From Ephemerocybe angulata (lineage: Eukaryota; Basidiomycota; Agaricomycetes; Agaricales; Psathyrellaceae), in assembly GCA_013368325.1 (NCBI GenBank), contig JAACJK010000001.1:806001-870000 (forward strand): DNA of 64,000 nucleotides. Direction: 5' to 3'. Positions 43,634-54,465 of this stretch are shown piece after piece. The stretch's first letter is position 1. Each line of letters opens with the position of its first letter. The notes beneath the pieces are model-generated. The model saw only the letters and a list, made by a program, of their open reading frames with translations. It had not been told where the DNA came from and did no database searches. The translations under genes and the position numbers were made by a program.

Positions 43634-44108
43634 GCCTGGACTATTGTGGATGTATGTATGACCAATGTACTGTAATATAAGTACACAACACCTCGGATGG
43701 CACATTGACCGTAGACCCACCTACACACACCAGTCTAAAATAGTGTCGAAAAAAGCACATTTCTCGGCGCGTTGTCGAGGTATTGGTACATGTTCAAACT
43801 TCAATTCAAAAGCTCCCTTATCCAGGACTTCGGAGGCCTGGAGCAGCCTGATCCGGTGGGCCGTGCGCACATGACAATCCAAGCCAACACAGCAAAACAG
43901 AGAGAACTGCACTGCACCTTCATTCCTCCTTCCATCTCTACTTCCATATAGCTTTTATCAAACGCTTTGGTGTGTATAGGTCTGAAATACAACCAAACCA
44001 AGTTTGAACGTCAAAGTCGACCTCGTTCGTGGTCGAAGGCGGGAACAGGTTCTCGCTTCATTCCTGCGGCTTCAAACTGAAGGATTTGCATGCCTCCTGG
44101 CCTTCGAC
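43634..44108. other. Spacer / upstream region
   Basis: No gene recognised. An out-of-frame ATG at 44090 overlaps the start of the next gene and could act as a short upstream ORF. Confidence 0.45.
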
Positions 44109-46792
44109 ATGCCGCCCAAGTACTCCCATGTCAAGAAACGCGTAGCCGCAGGGCTCCTCAAGCCCGGCGCTAGCACATCCTCCAACCTCATCAAAGAGAC
44201 TTATGACCCTAACAATCCCCATGGACAACAGCCGCAATACCAGCAGCACATCCAGCTGAACACGAACCACTTCCCCATCCTCGGCATCCAGCCCAACTCG
44301 ATCCTCCCGAATATCGACAAGAACCTGAGCCAGGCCATGGCAGCCGTCGCGCATCTCGAGCGGGCAATAGCACGGCTGCTTTTGCTGCGATTCGAGCAGG
44401 ACATCGCGCGACTCTACTCGACACGGCTGTATGTCATCGCGATCACCCATATCCCTGTTCTCGTGGCCAAGCTGGCGCAGCAGGGCGGTCCCGGCTGGGT
44501 CGCGATGAACGCTGAAAGCGAAGAGGTGAAGGATTTTTTCAGGGCGATCATCGGAATGGACATGCGGGAGGCGGGGGAACGCGTCGCGACCAAGAGCGTG
44601 CTCTGGAGCTACACCGTGCTGCGCCGATTCGTGAGTCTCCTCTTTGTTTAGAGCCGCCCTTATCTGATTCCATTTAGGCGCTAGCGCACAACGTCCCTGT
44701 GTGCGTGCATCGCGGGCTGCACTCCATCCGCCTCCTGCCCTTCTACCCCGATCTCAAGGCGCATGTCGACGCGCTAGAAGCGCAGCCCCTGCCTACATTC
44801 GAGAAGCCAGCCTTCTTCGGGGGGTTGGAGGCGGGGTACCGCACGCTGGAGGAAGCGTGCGTCGAACTGGGCATGGATCTGGGGATTGAGATCGGGAAGA
44901 ACTACGACCTCACGATCCCGAGCACCGTGAGCGTGGTGCACGAGGGGCTGCAGGTGCCCACCGCGGGCGGGAGCACGAACGCAGGCATGACGACGCCGCA
45001 GGCGCTCAGGACGTCGCTCGCGGAGAACCCGGAGCTCGCGAATGCCGCGGTCACGTATACGCTCTCCCCCAGCGCGGAGACGAGGCTGAGGCTGCGGCTC
45101 GGGTACACGAGGCTTGTGGCGACGTTGTGGAAGGTCGCGAGGGAGTTTGATGTTCGAGGGTATGGGCAGGTGCTACGCGATAAATTGACGGTCAAGTGGT
45201 GCGAGTGCGGTTGCTCGACTGAGCATTTGGGCGAGGTGTGCGAGAAGACGGTGAGAGAGGAGGAGGAGGACAGGGAGTTGCACAAGGAGGGCATCTGGGG
45301 AGGGGGAGACATCACAGTGGATGCGTACGGGCCGATGAATCTGGACGAGAAGTGGGGCGACAAGGGGAAGGCGGCGGGTGCAACTCCGCCGCAGCCCAAG
45401 GAGCGCGGCAAGGGACCTGCAAAGAAGAAGCCTGCTGCGCTGCCAGCAGTGGACGAGGCGGAGAAACGGGAGAGGTATGAGCGTCTCAAGAAGCTAGAGT
45501 GGGATGGGAGAGGAAGTGGTGTCTTTGCATGGGAGACGTACAACGAAGAGGATATCTGGGATACCGAACTCGATTTTGGCCAGGGAACCAAGGGACGGTA
45601 CGTTATCCAATTCTATCGGCGACCTACTTTCTCTTATTTTCCCTCGTACTAGAAGGAGAAGGAACGCGGAAACCATGTCGGACGATGAGGCTCAATTACT
45701 CCTGACGGCACCGAAGATGCCTAGGAGTATCATGAGGAAACGCAAAATAAACAAGGGATCTGCTGTGTTTCTTGAAGATATCCCTCGAGCGGGGCCCACC
45801 AATACGCCACATTCCTCGGGCGACCACCAAAATCCTTTCGAGGAGGAGGAAGCTCAAATGACTATCGGAGAGATGATGGAGTGGAGGTTTATCAAGGCTG
45901 AGCAGGAGAAGGAAATGGTGCGTCTGGTTATTCGCTTGCTTCCGCTCACCAGTTCAAATACCTCCTGCTAGGGTAACACCGCCTTCCGTAATGGCAATTA
46001 TCTTGACGCAGTTGAGAGCTATCGACGTGCACAAGAGATCGAGCCTGAGCTGCCTCATTATCAACTCAACCTGGCAGCTGCGCACCTCAAGTTGAACGAG
46101 TGGATGGAGGCGGAGAAAGCGTGCACGCGAGCACTTTCCCAACATCGAAGTAGTAAAGGTCTTTTCCGGCGCGCGAAGGCAAGGCAGATGCAAGGCAAGA
46201 TCGACGAGGCCATCGAAGGTCAGTCCAATTCGACTTCCCCTTTAGAATTATCGAACTAATGTACATTCGGGACACAGACTACCGTGCCCTCATTCGCCTG
46301 CAACCCCATAATACCGACGCTATGATCGACTTGTTATCGCTGCTGCATCGACCGCCTGTCGACCGCCCTCCTGATTGCGTTATCACACCTACGAACAATC
46401 CCTGGAACCTCAATCTTAAGCCGGAGACGGATGCGGAGGTAGCTGCGCTGTATCAGAAGCTGGGCATAGCGAAGCCGAAGCGTCCGAAACCGATCCCGTT
46501 CCAGAGGACCAAGGCGGATGATGTGAAGCTGAAGATAGTGCCCATCGATCCGCGCAGTGGAGAGCCGGGTGCTAACAGCAATTTGGGAGAGGGTGGGGAT
46601 AACACGCCGGAGGAAGAGGATCCTGCTGGGACGGGTGGGGCAGATTTGAAGAGTAAATTGAAGTCTGGGAAGGCGAGGGGGAAGGAGAAGAAGGAGGATC
46701 AGGGGAGGTCTGGGATCATGCGAAACACCGCTGCAGAGTGTGGGTTTGCGTACTTTGCTTGGGACAGATATGTTGTGAAGAAGGTGGATTAG
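44109..46792 (+). CDS. Unknown N-terminal region fused to a TPR co-chaperone-like domain (822 aa)
   Basis: Exons 44109-44630, 44678-45597, 45653-45917, 45972-46218 and 46278-46792. Residues 1-480 are unrecognised: helical, with a Cys cluster (KWCECGCSTEHLGEVC) and a Lys/Pro-rich linker. The C-terminal 334 residues carry three TPR-like helix pairs (EKEMGNTAFRNGNYLDAVESY, YQLNLAAAHLKLNEWMEAEKA, KGLFRRAKARQMQGKIDEAI) with the N, N and K/R positions of a carboxylate-clamp TPR that binds Hsp90/Hsp70 tails. The two parts may be separate genes: the first frame stops at 45652 if intron 45598-45652 is retained, and an ATG in good context lies at 45675. I prefer one gene because only 22 bp separate the frames and the 55-nt GTACGT...CTAG intron joins them in frame. 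Confidence 0.65.
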
Positions 46793-47306
46793 GGGTGGGT
46801 CTCAATCGAGGACTTTGGAGGCTTCGTTCTGATTGATTGCGTTTCAAGCTTTATCTCGCTTGTCTCGCTTGTCGTATGCAAAATTGTACTTGTATCAGTG
46901 GGTTTTTTGGCGTTCTGTTTGGAGGACTTCTTATCTTATCTTTCGTGGACTTTTGGCGCCCAGATATTATTATAGGAGGCTTATCGTGTGAAAGTGGGAA
47001 AGACGCCACTTGTCTTCTGCCGCGACAGATCGCGCGCTTATACCCTTCTCCTTCGGCCTTCGTATCTGAAAAATGCTATACTGGGAATGAGATGTACCCA
47101 AGTGCCGTCAGCTGAGCAGAGAAGCCAATCTGGAAGGGAGATATGCGAAATCTTATCACTGGGAATTCAATGCTTCCAATGACCTGCGTTTAGACCCTGA
47201 GATAATGGAAGACTACAGATATAAAAGACAGGAGACTTCGATATGCCAATCTTCTCACCCAAGCGGAACTCAGCACCCGAGAACGAGCAACCTCTGACTC
47301 TGCAAG
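46793..47306. other. Spacer
   Basis: 3' flank of the TPR gene and promoter of the formamidase. ATATAAAAG about 90 bp before the ATG (near 47218-47226) is a candidate TATA box. No gene recognised. Confidence 0.45.
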
Positions 47307-49525
47307 ATGGCCAACACTGTGGAAAACTCTAAACCTTTCCCTACCCTTGTTTCGGTGAGTCTCTTTCGAGTCTTCTGCCCCAGAACAGTTTCTGACATAG
47401 AATCAAGGTGGATCCTTTCCTGTACTTTGTATCCTCTACTTGGGACCGTTCGCGAATGCTGATAACATGAGTCTCTAGTCCTGCCAACGAACAAAAGGTG
47501 CGATCTGGTCTCATCCAACAGCGGATATTGACCTCACAAGACTTCTCCATCAGGGCTTGCACAATCGCTGGCAGTAAGCATCCCTTTGAACGAGATTCTT
47601 AGATTCTCATACATTCTGTAAAGCCCCGATATCCCGCCATTCGCTACAGTCAAGCCTGGTGAGGTCTTCAAGGTCCAGTGTGTCGGTAAGGCCCTCCCTT
47701 TGGATGATCATGACCGCGAATCAATCACTCAGCACCCAACCTTTGCAGACTGGACGGGAGGGCAAATCGGAAACAACGACAGTGCGTCCCATTTACAAAC
47801 TTATACCAACTTTGTACTCACACTATGCCACCGCAGATAGCGATGATGTTCGCGACGTCGATTTGACGAGGGTTCATAACCTTTCTGGTCCAGTCGCTGT
47901 CGAGGGCGCCCAGCCTGGAGATTGTCTTGTGGTCGATATTCTTGACGGTACGTAGTCATTCTGTGCGGGAATGGAGAGTCAAAGGAAACTGACCTCGAAT
48001 GCTGTTCTAGTGCAACCTTTCGAGAAGATGCCCTGGGGCTTCACCGTGAGTTCGTTCGGCTACATCTTTGAATGTCCCTGGATATTTATCCACGCGTAGG
48101 GCATCTTCGAACTTGAGAACGGCGGAGGCCTTTTCGCCAAGGAATTCCAGAGCCGCGCAGCGAAAGCGATCTGGGACTTTGAAGGGATCTATGCCAGCTC
48201 TCGCCACGTCCCGGGCGTACGCTTTGCTGGAATCCCTCATCCTGGGCTGATCGGCACCGCACCCTCCCAGGAGCTTTTGAACACCTGGAATAAACGCGAG
48301 ACGGGGCTTATTGCGGAGCTTGGGGCCAACTCTGTGCCCCCTGTTGCGTTCCCCCCAGAACCTAAGGGCGCGTATGTTGGCCAGGACGGGATTCCGGATG
48401 AGGTTAGGGAGAGGATACACCGAGAGGGCGCGAGAACCATTCCTGGGCGAGAGCATGGTGGGAACTGTGATATCAAGAACTTGTCTCGGTGGGTCTTCCA
48501 GCCGAGTACTACCTGTCTTGGAGCTGAAACGGGTGTAGCGGATCGCGATGCTACTTCCCGGTTTTCGTCGTGGGCGCCAATTTGTCTGTCGGTGACCTCC
48601 ACTTCTCTCAGGGAGATGTGAGTTTCTTCGGCTTCACCGTCGTTTGGCTGAGGTTAACGGCCGTGTAGGGAGAGATGTCGTTCTGCGGTGCGATTGAAAT
48701 GGTGGGTGCTTTCTGAAGAAATTTATATATTTGTTCTAAAACGGCGCCTTTTATATCAGGCTGGTGTGATCACTTTCAAGACTAGTATCATAAAGGGAGG
48801 CGTCGAGAAGTTCGCATTAAAGCAACCTATCTTTGTTCCTTCGCCCATCGACCCCGTTTATTCTCAGAAGGTGTGTGCCGTCTGATGATGTCAGGATGTC
48901 AAGGGCTTACAGATCTGCAGCTTGTCTTTGAGGGCATTGGTGTTGACCTTCGTGAGTATTCCCATCTCGTAGCCTAAGTGCCTCATAGATCCTCAAACGG
49001 GCGTTCGCTGTGCCAGATGGTGATGGAAAGCAATATAACATGGATGCGTATGTTTCCCCGAGTCCTTTTTGATCACAATGGGCCTCATTGTTCCGGTACT
49101 TAGCACTGTGGCATACAAGCAAGCGGCTTTAAACGCCATCGCGTACCTGCAGAAACTGGGTTACAGTACGTCTCCACCGGCTACTGATCTCGACTTCTTT
49201 AATAACTTCCGTCTTCCAACAGCTCGAGAACAAGCCTGTGAGTCACTTCGCGGCCGAATAGACGTACCAAAACGCTGAATATCACTTTTCTAGATCTTCT
49301 TCTTTCTGCTGCACCCATCGAGAGCCATGTTGGCGCAGTAGTCGACTCACCAAACGCATGTGTGACAATTGGAATTCCAACCGGAATCTTCGACCAGGTA
49401 CGCCATCGCCATTATATTTTGAATGTTTCGCCGCTGACCGTCCACAGGATATCTTGCCTAAGCCGGAGGGGCTTGAGAAGAGAGACTACGGACAATGTGC
49501 CATCCGAAGCGACGGTGTTGTGTGA
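47307..49525 (+). CDS. Formamidase (FmdA/AmdA family), 424 aa, 18 exons
   Basis: Exons 47307-47354, 47408-47421, 47479-47497, 47554-47573, 47624-47685, 47749-47781, 47837-47947, 48011-48045, 48100-48488, 48539-48617, 48669-48701, 48760-48870, 48921-48951, 49017-49047, 49104-49165, 49223-49237, 49294-49397 and 49448-49525; 1275 nt, one frame. It hydrolyses formamide to formate and ammonia, a cytosolic nitrogen-scavenging step. Family landmarks: HNRWHPDIPPFATVKPGE, DWTGGQI, DVRDVDLTRVHNLSGP, GAQPGDCLVVDIL, MPWGFTGIF, HGGNCDIKNLSRG, LHFSQGDGEMSFCGAIE and the AATVAYKQAALNAI-like ATVAYKQAALNAI. The length is normal for the family. Two exons are only 14 and 15 nt, so automated models will probably miss them. 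It is convergent with the F-box gene at 49627, with a 101-bp gap. Confidence 0.9.
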
Positions 49526-49626
49526 TTACATTATTTCACCGGGTCAAATATGTAGTATTCTACAGACGTGAAGACAGGAGTGCGGGCTCATACTTGACGC
49601 AGAAGGAGTCCGGTCCAGAATCATGA

Positions 49627-51393
49627 TCAACGGTCGAGGCAATCCTCAAGATCCATCTCATCCCAGCAAACCGATACATCGGGCATCTCCAACAGTTCTT
49701 TCTCATAATCTCCTCTCGAAAACCAATCGCATCGCCTGAATTTGACCTGCATTGGTGGGCAACCCTGTGACTTAAGGGCCGACCGCTTTCCGAGCAGATC
49801 GAGAAGGAGCAAAGCAGCGGGTATTTTTTCTTCTTCAGCCAAGGAGACGGAGTCAAACTCGAGCTTGGATAGTTTGGGGAGCCATGGGCGGCTCGTGGTC
49901 CTTGATCCGCGAACCGGAGCGCTGGATGATTCCGGGAGTAAGGATTCATAGTCTAAAGTCACAGTCGTGGCAATCGAAGGATCGTTCCTCAACCACCTCA
50001 AAAAGCCCATAGCCTCGCTGTCATCGAAAACAACCGTACCCAGCAGCGGCAATGGTGCAAATACATCCTGCCACACCGCCTCCGGGAATGACCAGTTCAG
50101 TCCGCCTAATCGGAGAATACGAAGCGGCGGGAGGTCGAGCTGGGCGTTGATGACGAGGAAGTAGTCAAGGGTGGATAAAGGTTCTCGTGGGCTCTGATAG
50201 GTGGTAATGGAAAGATCCCCTCGGTCAGCGAACGCGAGGGCGATTCGGGAGGGCACGTGTTTCCACTGTTTCCAAATTTCTGAGCCTTCATCATCGCGCT
50301 CCACTAAGGTCCACTTCCAAATTGCTGAGCCTTCATCGCACCCCACTGAGATGTTGAGTTCTTCAACCATGAAGCCGCCCCCACTGGCATGCGCATCGTG
50401 CGGTCCCTCCCAAGCCGCCCTCAAGCTTTCCACCACACGTGGCAACAGTCGTGCAGACCTACTCAGTGAGCCATGAACCTTGATATCCACCGACGTGGAT
50501 TTTGGAAAGGTTACTTTGCGAAGGAAGGACACCAACGGATTCGGCACGTCCGCTAGAATCAGGTGCCTGAGCTTTGGGAGGGACACCTCACGCTCCAGCT
50601 GGTCAGCTGCCACCATTCCCTGGTTCATCGGCGCTAAAAGAAGATCTCCTATTCGAAGGTACTCGAGGTTATGCCTCATCCTCTTCAAAGCAGCCCAAAG
50701 CTGGTCCATGGCAGGCCAGGGGTGGTTCTGCCTTCCCGGATGACACTCCACGATCAAGTGTGTGAGCGAAGTGCCAAGTGGTAGGACCTCCCAGATTGGA
50801 AAGCTATACTCCACGACTTCCAAATGCTTGAGGTTTGGGCACCCACCCTTCAGGAATTTGGAATCGGACAGGCCGCTGTAGGGAACGTCTTTGGCGACAA
50901 TGACTAGCTTCTCAAGGACGGGTGCGGAGGCGTCCGACCAATGCTCTTGCAGGATCGCGCATGAAAGGCTGATTGGATGGTGGTTCTCCCTAATCTCGAG
51001 GGAGCGCAGGCGATGTAGCTGGGGTGTGACGGCTCCAAAGATTGAGGTGGCACTCGGGTGCGCGTCCGAGCGCTTGCGTGAGCGGTATCGGATTGTAAGT
51101 GGTGCGCCTTTGGAGCGATCCAGCATTGTGCGCAGCAGCTCGTTTCCGAAGGCCTTGGACGGGATGTTGCACCACAGCGCTTGGCATTCAAGCGCGACAA
51201 TCCTCCAGGTACTGCAAACGTGCGTCACAAGGACACAGGGGACCGTTTCATGGCTTGTATTGTCAAAGGGGTCGATGTCCAAGGCTAACTCCAAGAAGAT
51301 GGTGGCCAGAATTTCAGGTGGGAGGTGATGTATATGGTGTGGTGTATGTGGGGTTTCAGACTGCAGGACTGCGTGAGGAACATTCCGCTGCAT
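49627..51393 (-). CDS. F-box protein, subfamily IV (588 aa)
   Basis: Intronless. The F-box starts near residue 22 (IHHLPPEILATIFLELA) with VTHVCSTWRIVALECQALW following. Then come leucine-rich segments (LHRLRSLEIREN, NLKHLEVVEYSFPIW, LRHLILADVPNPL) and a conserved C-terminus with LSKLEFDSVSLAEEE and FRRCDWFSRGDYEKELLEMP. The last motif also occurs in 51883 and 59076 and defines the subfamily. No N-terminal coiled coil. A 15-residue imperfect tandem repeat (DEGSAIWKW / DEGSEIWKQ) lies in the middle. The predicted role is SCF substrate recognition. Confidence 0.87.
   Translation of the reverse strand: MQRNVPHAVLQSETPHTPHHIHHLPPEILATIFLELALDIDPFDNTSHETVPCVLVTHVCSTWRIVALECQALWCNIPSKAFGNELLRTMLDRSKGAPLTIRYRSRKRSDAHPSATSIFGAVTPQLHRLRSLEIRENHHPISLSCAILQEHWSDASAPVLEKLVIVAKDVPYSGLSDSKFLKGGCPNLKHLEVVEYSFPIWEVLPLGTSLTHLIVECHPGRQNHPWPAMDQLWAALKRMRHNLEYLRIGDLLLAPMNQGMVAADQLEREVSLPKLRHLILADVPNPLVSFLRKVTFPKSTSVDIKVHGSLSRSARLLPRVVESLRAAWEGPHDAHASGGGFMVEELNISVGCDEGSAIWKWTLVERDDEGSEIWKQWKHVPSRIALAFADRGDLSITTYQSPREPLSTLDYFLVINAQLDLPPLRILRLGGLNWSFPEAVWQDVFAPLPLLGTVVFDDSEAMGFLRWLRNDPSIATTVTLDYESLLPESSSAPVRGSRTTSRPWLPKLSKLEFDSVSLAEEEKIPAALLLLDLLGKRSALKSQGCPPMQVKFRRCDWFSRGDYEKELLEMPDVSVCWDEMDLEDCLDR
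50270..50359 (-). repeat. 45-bp imperfect tandem repeat inside the F-box gene
   Basis: Two copies starting at 50270 and 50315 share TTCCAAATT..CTGAGCCTTCATC and encode DEGS(A/E)IWK.... The 45-bp period keeps the frame. Confidence 0.6.
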
Positions 51394-51882
51394 CCTATCT
51401 CGGTGGTAGGTTGAAATAGTAGATATGTCAGGTTATGGGTACGCTGCGGCGCTTCACAGGGAGTTTATCGTAACCTGGTCGTAATTGAAGGACCACAGAC
51501 GGCGGTGTTGGACGGTGGATGAAGGTTCGATTTGTTGTCGACTCGCATCCCTTTTGAATCGATTTGATCTTCTCACGGATTCAGATCTCAGACCGAGACT
51601 CGGCACGTATGGGCGCCACTTTGCCATGGTGCATAGGAGGTAGGGGGGACCGAATTAACGTATTAGGAGGCAGAATAGTCTCCCGTAGTCAGACAATTGT
51701 ATGTCTTTTTTTGTTCTTGGCAGAAGGTCGCGAAAAAAGTTGGCAAAAAAGGAAGGACTGGCTAAATTTCCTTCGGGCGCCACAGGGTGTTTGCAAGTTA
51801 GGAATTGTGGGAATGGGCCCTACTTCCCAGAACCCGTTAATTTTCATTTTCCAGTAGTGTCAGAGTAGTGTAATTTACAATT
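51394..51882. other. Spacer between two minus-strand F-box genes
   Basis: No gene recognised. It is A-rich between about 51700 and 51770. GGGCGCC occurs at about 51775. Confidence 0.45.
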
Positions 51883-53568
51883 CTAGCGCTCATCCCAGTA
51901 CACAGACGCGCCAATTTCCATACGCACTTTCTCATAATCCCCTCTTTCAAACCAAAAACATTTCATAATGTCCACCTCCACCGTTGGATAGCCGTGCGAC
52001 CTTAGAGCCAAACGCTGCTCGAGCACATCGAGGAGGAGGCGTGCAGCAGCGCGTGCATCCTCGACAGGGTCGAGATGGATCGAGTGAAGCTCTAGTCTGG
52101 AAAGGTTTGGGAACGATGGGCGAGTGAGGTGCTTTCTTGAGTTGCCGTCTGCAGAAGTCGCCAGGGAATTGTTTCTCAACCATTTGAGAAATCGGAGTAC
52201 AGCGCTTTCGTCGAACCGTATCGTCCCCAGTTCTGGCAGCGGCACGAACACACCCTTCCACACATCCTCCGGAAGCGACCATGCCAACCCCTTCAGTCGA
52301 AGAACACGGAGTGGCGAGAGGTCGAGTCGAGAATGGAAGATAAGGATTATATTTAAGGTAGAAAGCAAGGTCACGGTCCGATGCGCGCCCAAATGCGAGC
52401 CCAGCTGGACGCTGAAGGCAAGCTCTCCTCTTCCATCAGAGAACCTCGCGCCAATTCGACTGAGGCGGTATGGCGACCGGTTTAACACCGCAGAGCTCGC
52501 ATCGCGCCGCTCCGAAATCTCGAGCTCTCCAACCTTGAAGTCAGCGCCGTCCGCACCATCGTACGGCCCCTCCCATGCGCCTTTCAAGCACTCCACCAAG
52601 TGCGTAACGAGACACGCAGGGGGACTCGGTATATTTTGCACCTCAATGTCCACCCCAGTGGATCTGGGGAAGCCCACCCTGGGTAAGAAGTACACCAGCG
52701 GCTCAATTAAATCCACCAGCTCCAGCCGCCTGAGCTTCGGAAAGAATATCCTACGAGGCTCGATGACCTCCGGCGTCCCAGCCGCCACATTCGTTCTCAC
52801 AATATTCAGGAGGTACCCCACTCGCAGGTGCTCGAGGTTCCGCCGTATTCGCTTCAACATAGGCCACAGCTGCTGTACGGGCGGGCGGCCGTAGCACTGC
52901 AGCCCAACATCGCACTCTACGGCCAAGTGTGTGAGCGCAGCGCCGAGGGGGAGGACTTGCCAGCTTTGAAATGCGTAGTTCACGATTTCGAGGTGTCGGA
53001 GGGCTGGACAGCCGCTGTCACCGCCCAGGAGCTTCCTGGCAGACAGCTTGCTGTAGGGAATGTCCCGGGCAATCAGGACCAGCTTTTCGAGGAGGGGCGC
53101 GGGGGTACCGTCGGAGTAGTGTTCTTGTAAGATGTCGAGGGGTATGTTGGTTGGGCGGTGTTGTTCGAGAATCTCGAGGGAGCGCAGGCGGTGCCATTGG
53201 GATGTGATGAGGGAGAAGCGCTCTATCGCAATAGCGCTTTGGTCGGTGTCATCCTCATCCTGGTCTGGTTGGTTGCTTGAGCGGAATCGGACTGACAGCG
53301 GGGCGCTTCCGGAGCGTTTGAGGAGGGTCTGGAGGAGGTTGTCGTTCTCGGAAGCGCTGAATGGGATGATGCTCCATAGTGTGCGGCATTCCAGCGCTGT
53401 GGTGCGCCAGGAGCTGCATATGTGCGTTACGAGAATTGAGGGGATGGGTCCTTTGGCTGTGTCTCCCTGGTCATTAAAGTCATGCATGAGCTCGAGGAAG
53501 ATGTTGCTCAACAGCTCGGCAGGGAGATTATGGATTGGATGAGGCTGGGAGAGTGCGTGCATTGTCAT
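51883..53568 (-). CDS. F-box protein, subfamily IV (561 aa)
   Basis: Intronless sister of 49627. F-box from about residue 12 (IHNLPAELLSNIFLEL) with VTHICSSWRTTALECRTLW, then HRLRSLEILEQH, LRHLEIVNYAFQSW, LRRLELVDLIEPL, and the C-terminal LSRLELHSIHLDP and CFWFERGDYEKVRMEI. The order and spacing match 49627 throughout, so the pair is an old tandem duplication in the same orientation. The start could be M1 or M3; both precede the F-box. Confidence 0.86.
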   Translation of the reverse strand: MTMHALSQPHPIHNLPAELLSNIFLELMHDFNDQGDTAKGPIPSILVTHICSSWRTTALECRTLWSIIPFSASENDNLLQTLLKRSGSAPLSVRFRSSNQPDQDEDDTDQSAIAIERFSLITSQWHRLRSLEILEQHRPTNIPLDILQEHYSDGTPAPLLEKLVLIARDIPYSKLSARKLLGGDSGCPALRHLEIVNYAFQSWQVLPLGAALTHLAVECDVGLQCYGRPPVQQLWPMLKRIRRNLEHLRVGYLLNIVRTNVAAGTPEVIEPRRIFFPKLRRLELVDLIEPLVYFLPRVGFPRSTGVDIEVQNIPSPPACLVTHLVECLKGAWEGPYDGADGADFKVGELEISERRDASSAVLNRSPYRLSRIGARFSDGRGELAFSVQLGSHLGAHRTVTLLSTLNIILIFHSRLDLSPLRVLRLKGLAWSLPEDVWKGVFVPLPELGTIRFDESAVLRFLKWLRNNSLATSADGNSRKHLTRPSFPNLSRLELHSIHLDPVEDARAAARLLLDVLEQRLALRSHGYPTVEVDIMKCFWFERGDYEKVRMEIGASVYWDER

Positions 53569-54376
53569 CTTGAGGTGTGGTTCGTTTCAAGTGTAGTATC
53601 GCAACCTCCTGAAGTGGCCAGCGGGTGCGTATGTGTCTGTGGGTCCCCTTGGACGACGCTCGTAGAGGACAACCGAGTCAACTGAGAACGGGCCCGGTTG
53701 TCTGGCCAATCTTCACACGGCTCTGGAATTCTCTCACAGCGGCGCTAATTAACTTCGCTTGGGCGCCAAACGCAGATGCGACATCGTACTTCAGAAATGA
53801 GGGGCGCTCTTGCCGCACATCTACAGGAATACCTACATGGGCACCTAATACGAGCATTGTGCAGAAGCTATTCACTCAAGACAATTAATTGCACTCTAAT
53901 TCCGCGTGAACGCGCGAAGGCACTGCAGCCATTTTGTGCGTACCATGCTGCGGAATATTGCATTCGTATTACTCTCCTCCTTCTCTAAAGTGATATCAGA
54001 GGTCAAAACTGAAGCATGGACGATACCTATCACTTCCAATCGTCATAAGTAGCCTTATTGGAGTCGATTTACGCCCCGGATTTACCAGGGGTAAGGGACC
54101 GACGATTCTCGGCAGTTTCCGAGCAGTTCCCACAGGATGCCAAGGCTCCCGCCCACATGCCTAAGTTGCTTGCTCGTCCTGGACTCGTTAGAAAGCCTGG
54201 GATAAGGCTAGTTAGGTAGAATACATGTAAATTAAGTGTCTCTGTTGGACGGCAACAGAGACAGCGGAGCCGTTTTCAAAAAATATCTGGATCTCAGAGG
54301 TTGGCGGCCAGTTCCCATGCAATTCCCATGCCTTAGTGATGCCGGTGATCCAGCCATTCTCCCCATTCCCAGAGCT

Positions 54377-54417
54377 GATGGATTTACTGGATTTACCGTA
54401 AATCCAGTAAATCCATC
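54377..54417. repeat. Near-perfect palindrome, 20-bp arms around one base
   Basis: Arms 54377-54396 and 54398-54417 are exact inverted copies; the left arm begins GATGGATTTACTGG. Two more pairs flank it after one mismatch. Each arm itself contains two GGATTTAC units. It would form a strong hairpin in RNA or single-stranded DNA. Confidence 0.9.
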
Positions 54418-54418
54418 G

Positions 54419-54465
54419 GCAATAAGTGCTTATTGCACTTATTGCGCCAAAATTGCACTTATTGC
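54419..54465. repeat. Second inverted repeat plus a direct copy
   Basis: GCAATAAGTGC (54419-54429) is followed by its exact inverse GCACTTATTGC at 54435-54445 and again at 54455-54465. It directly abuts the larger palindrome. Confidence 0.85.
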
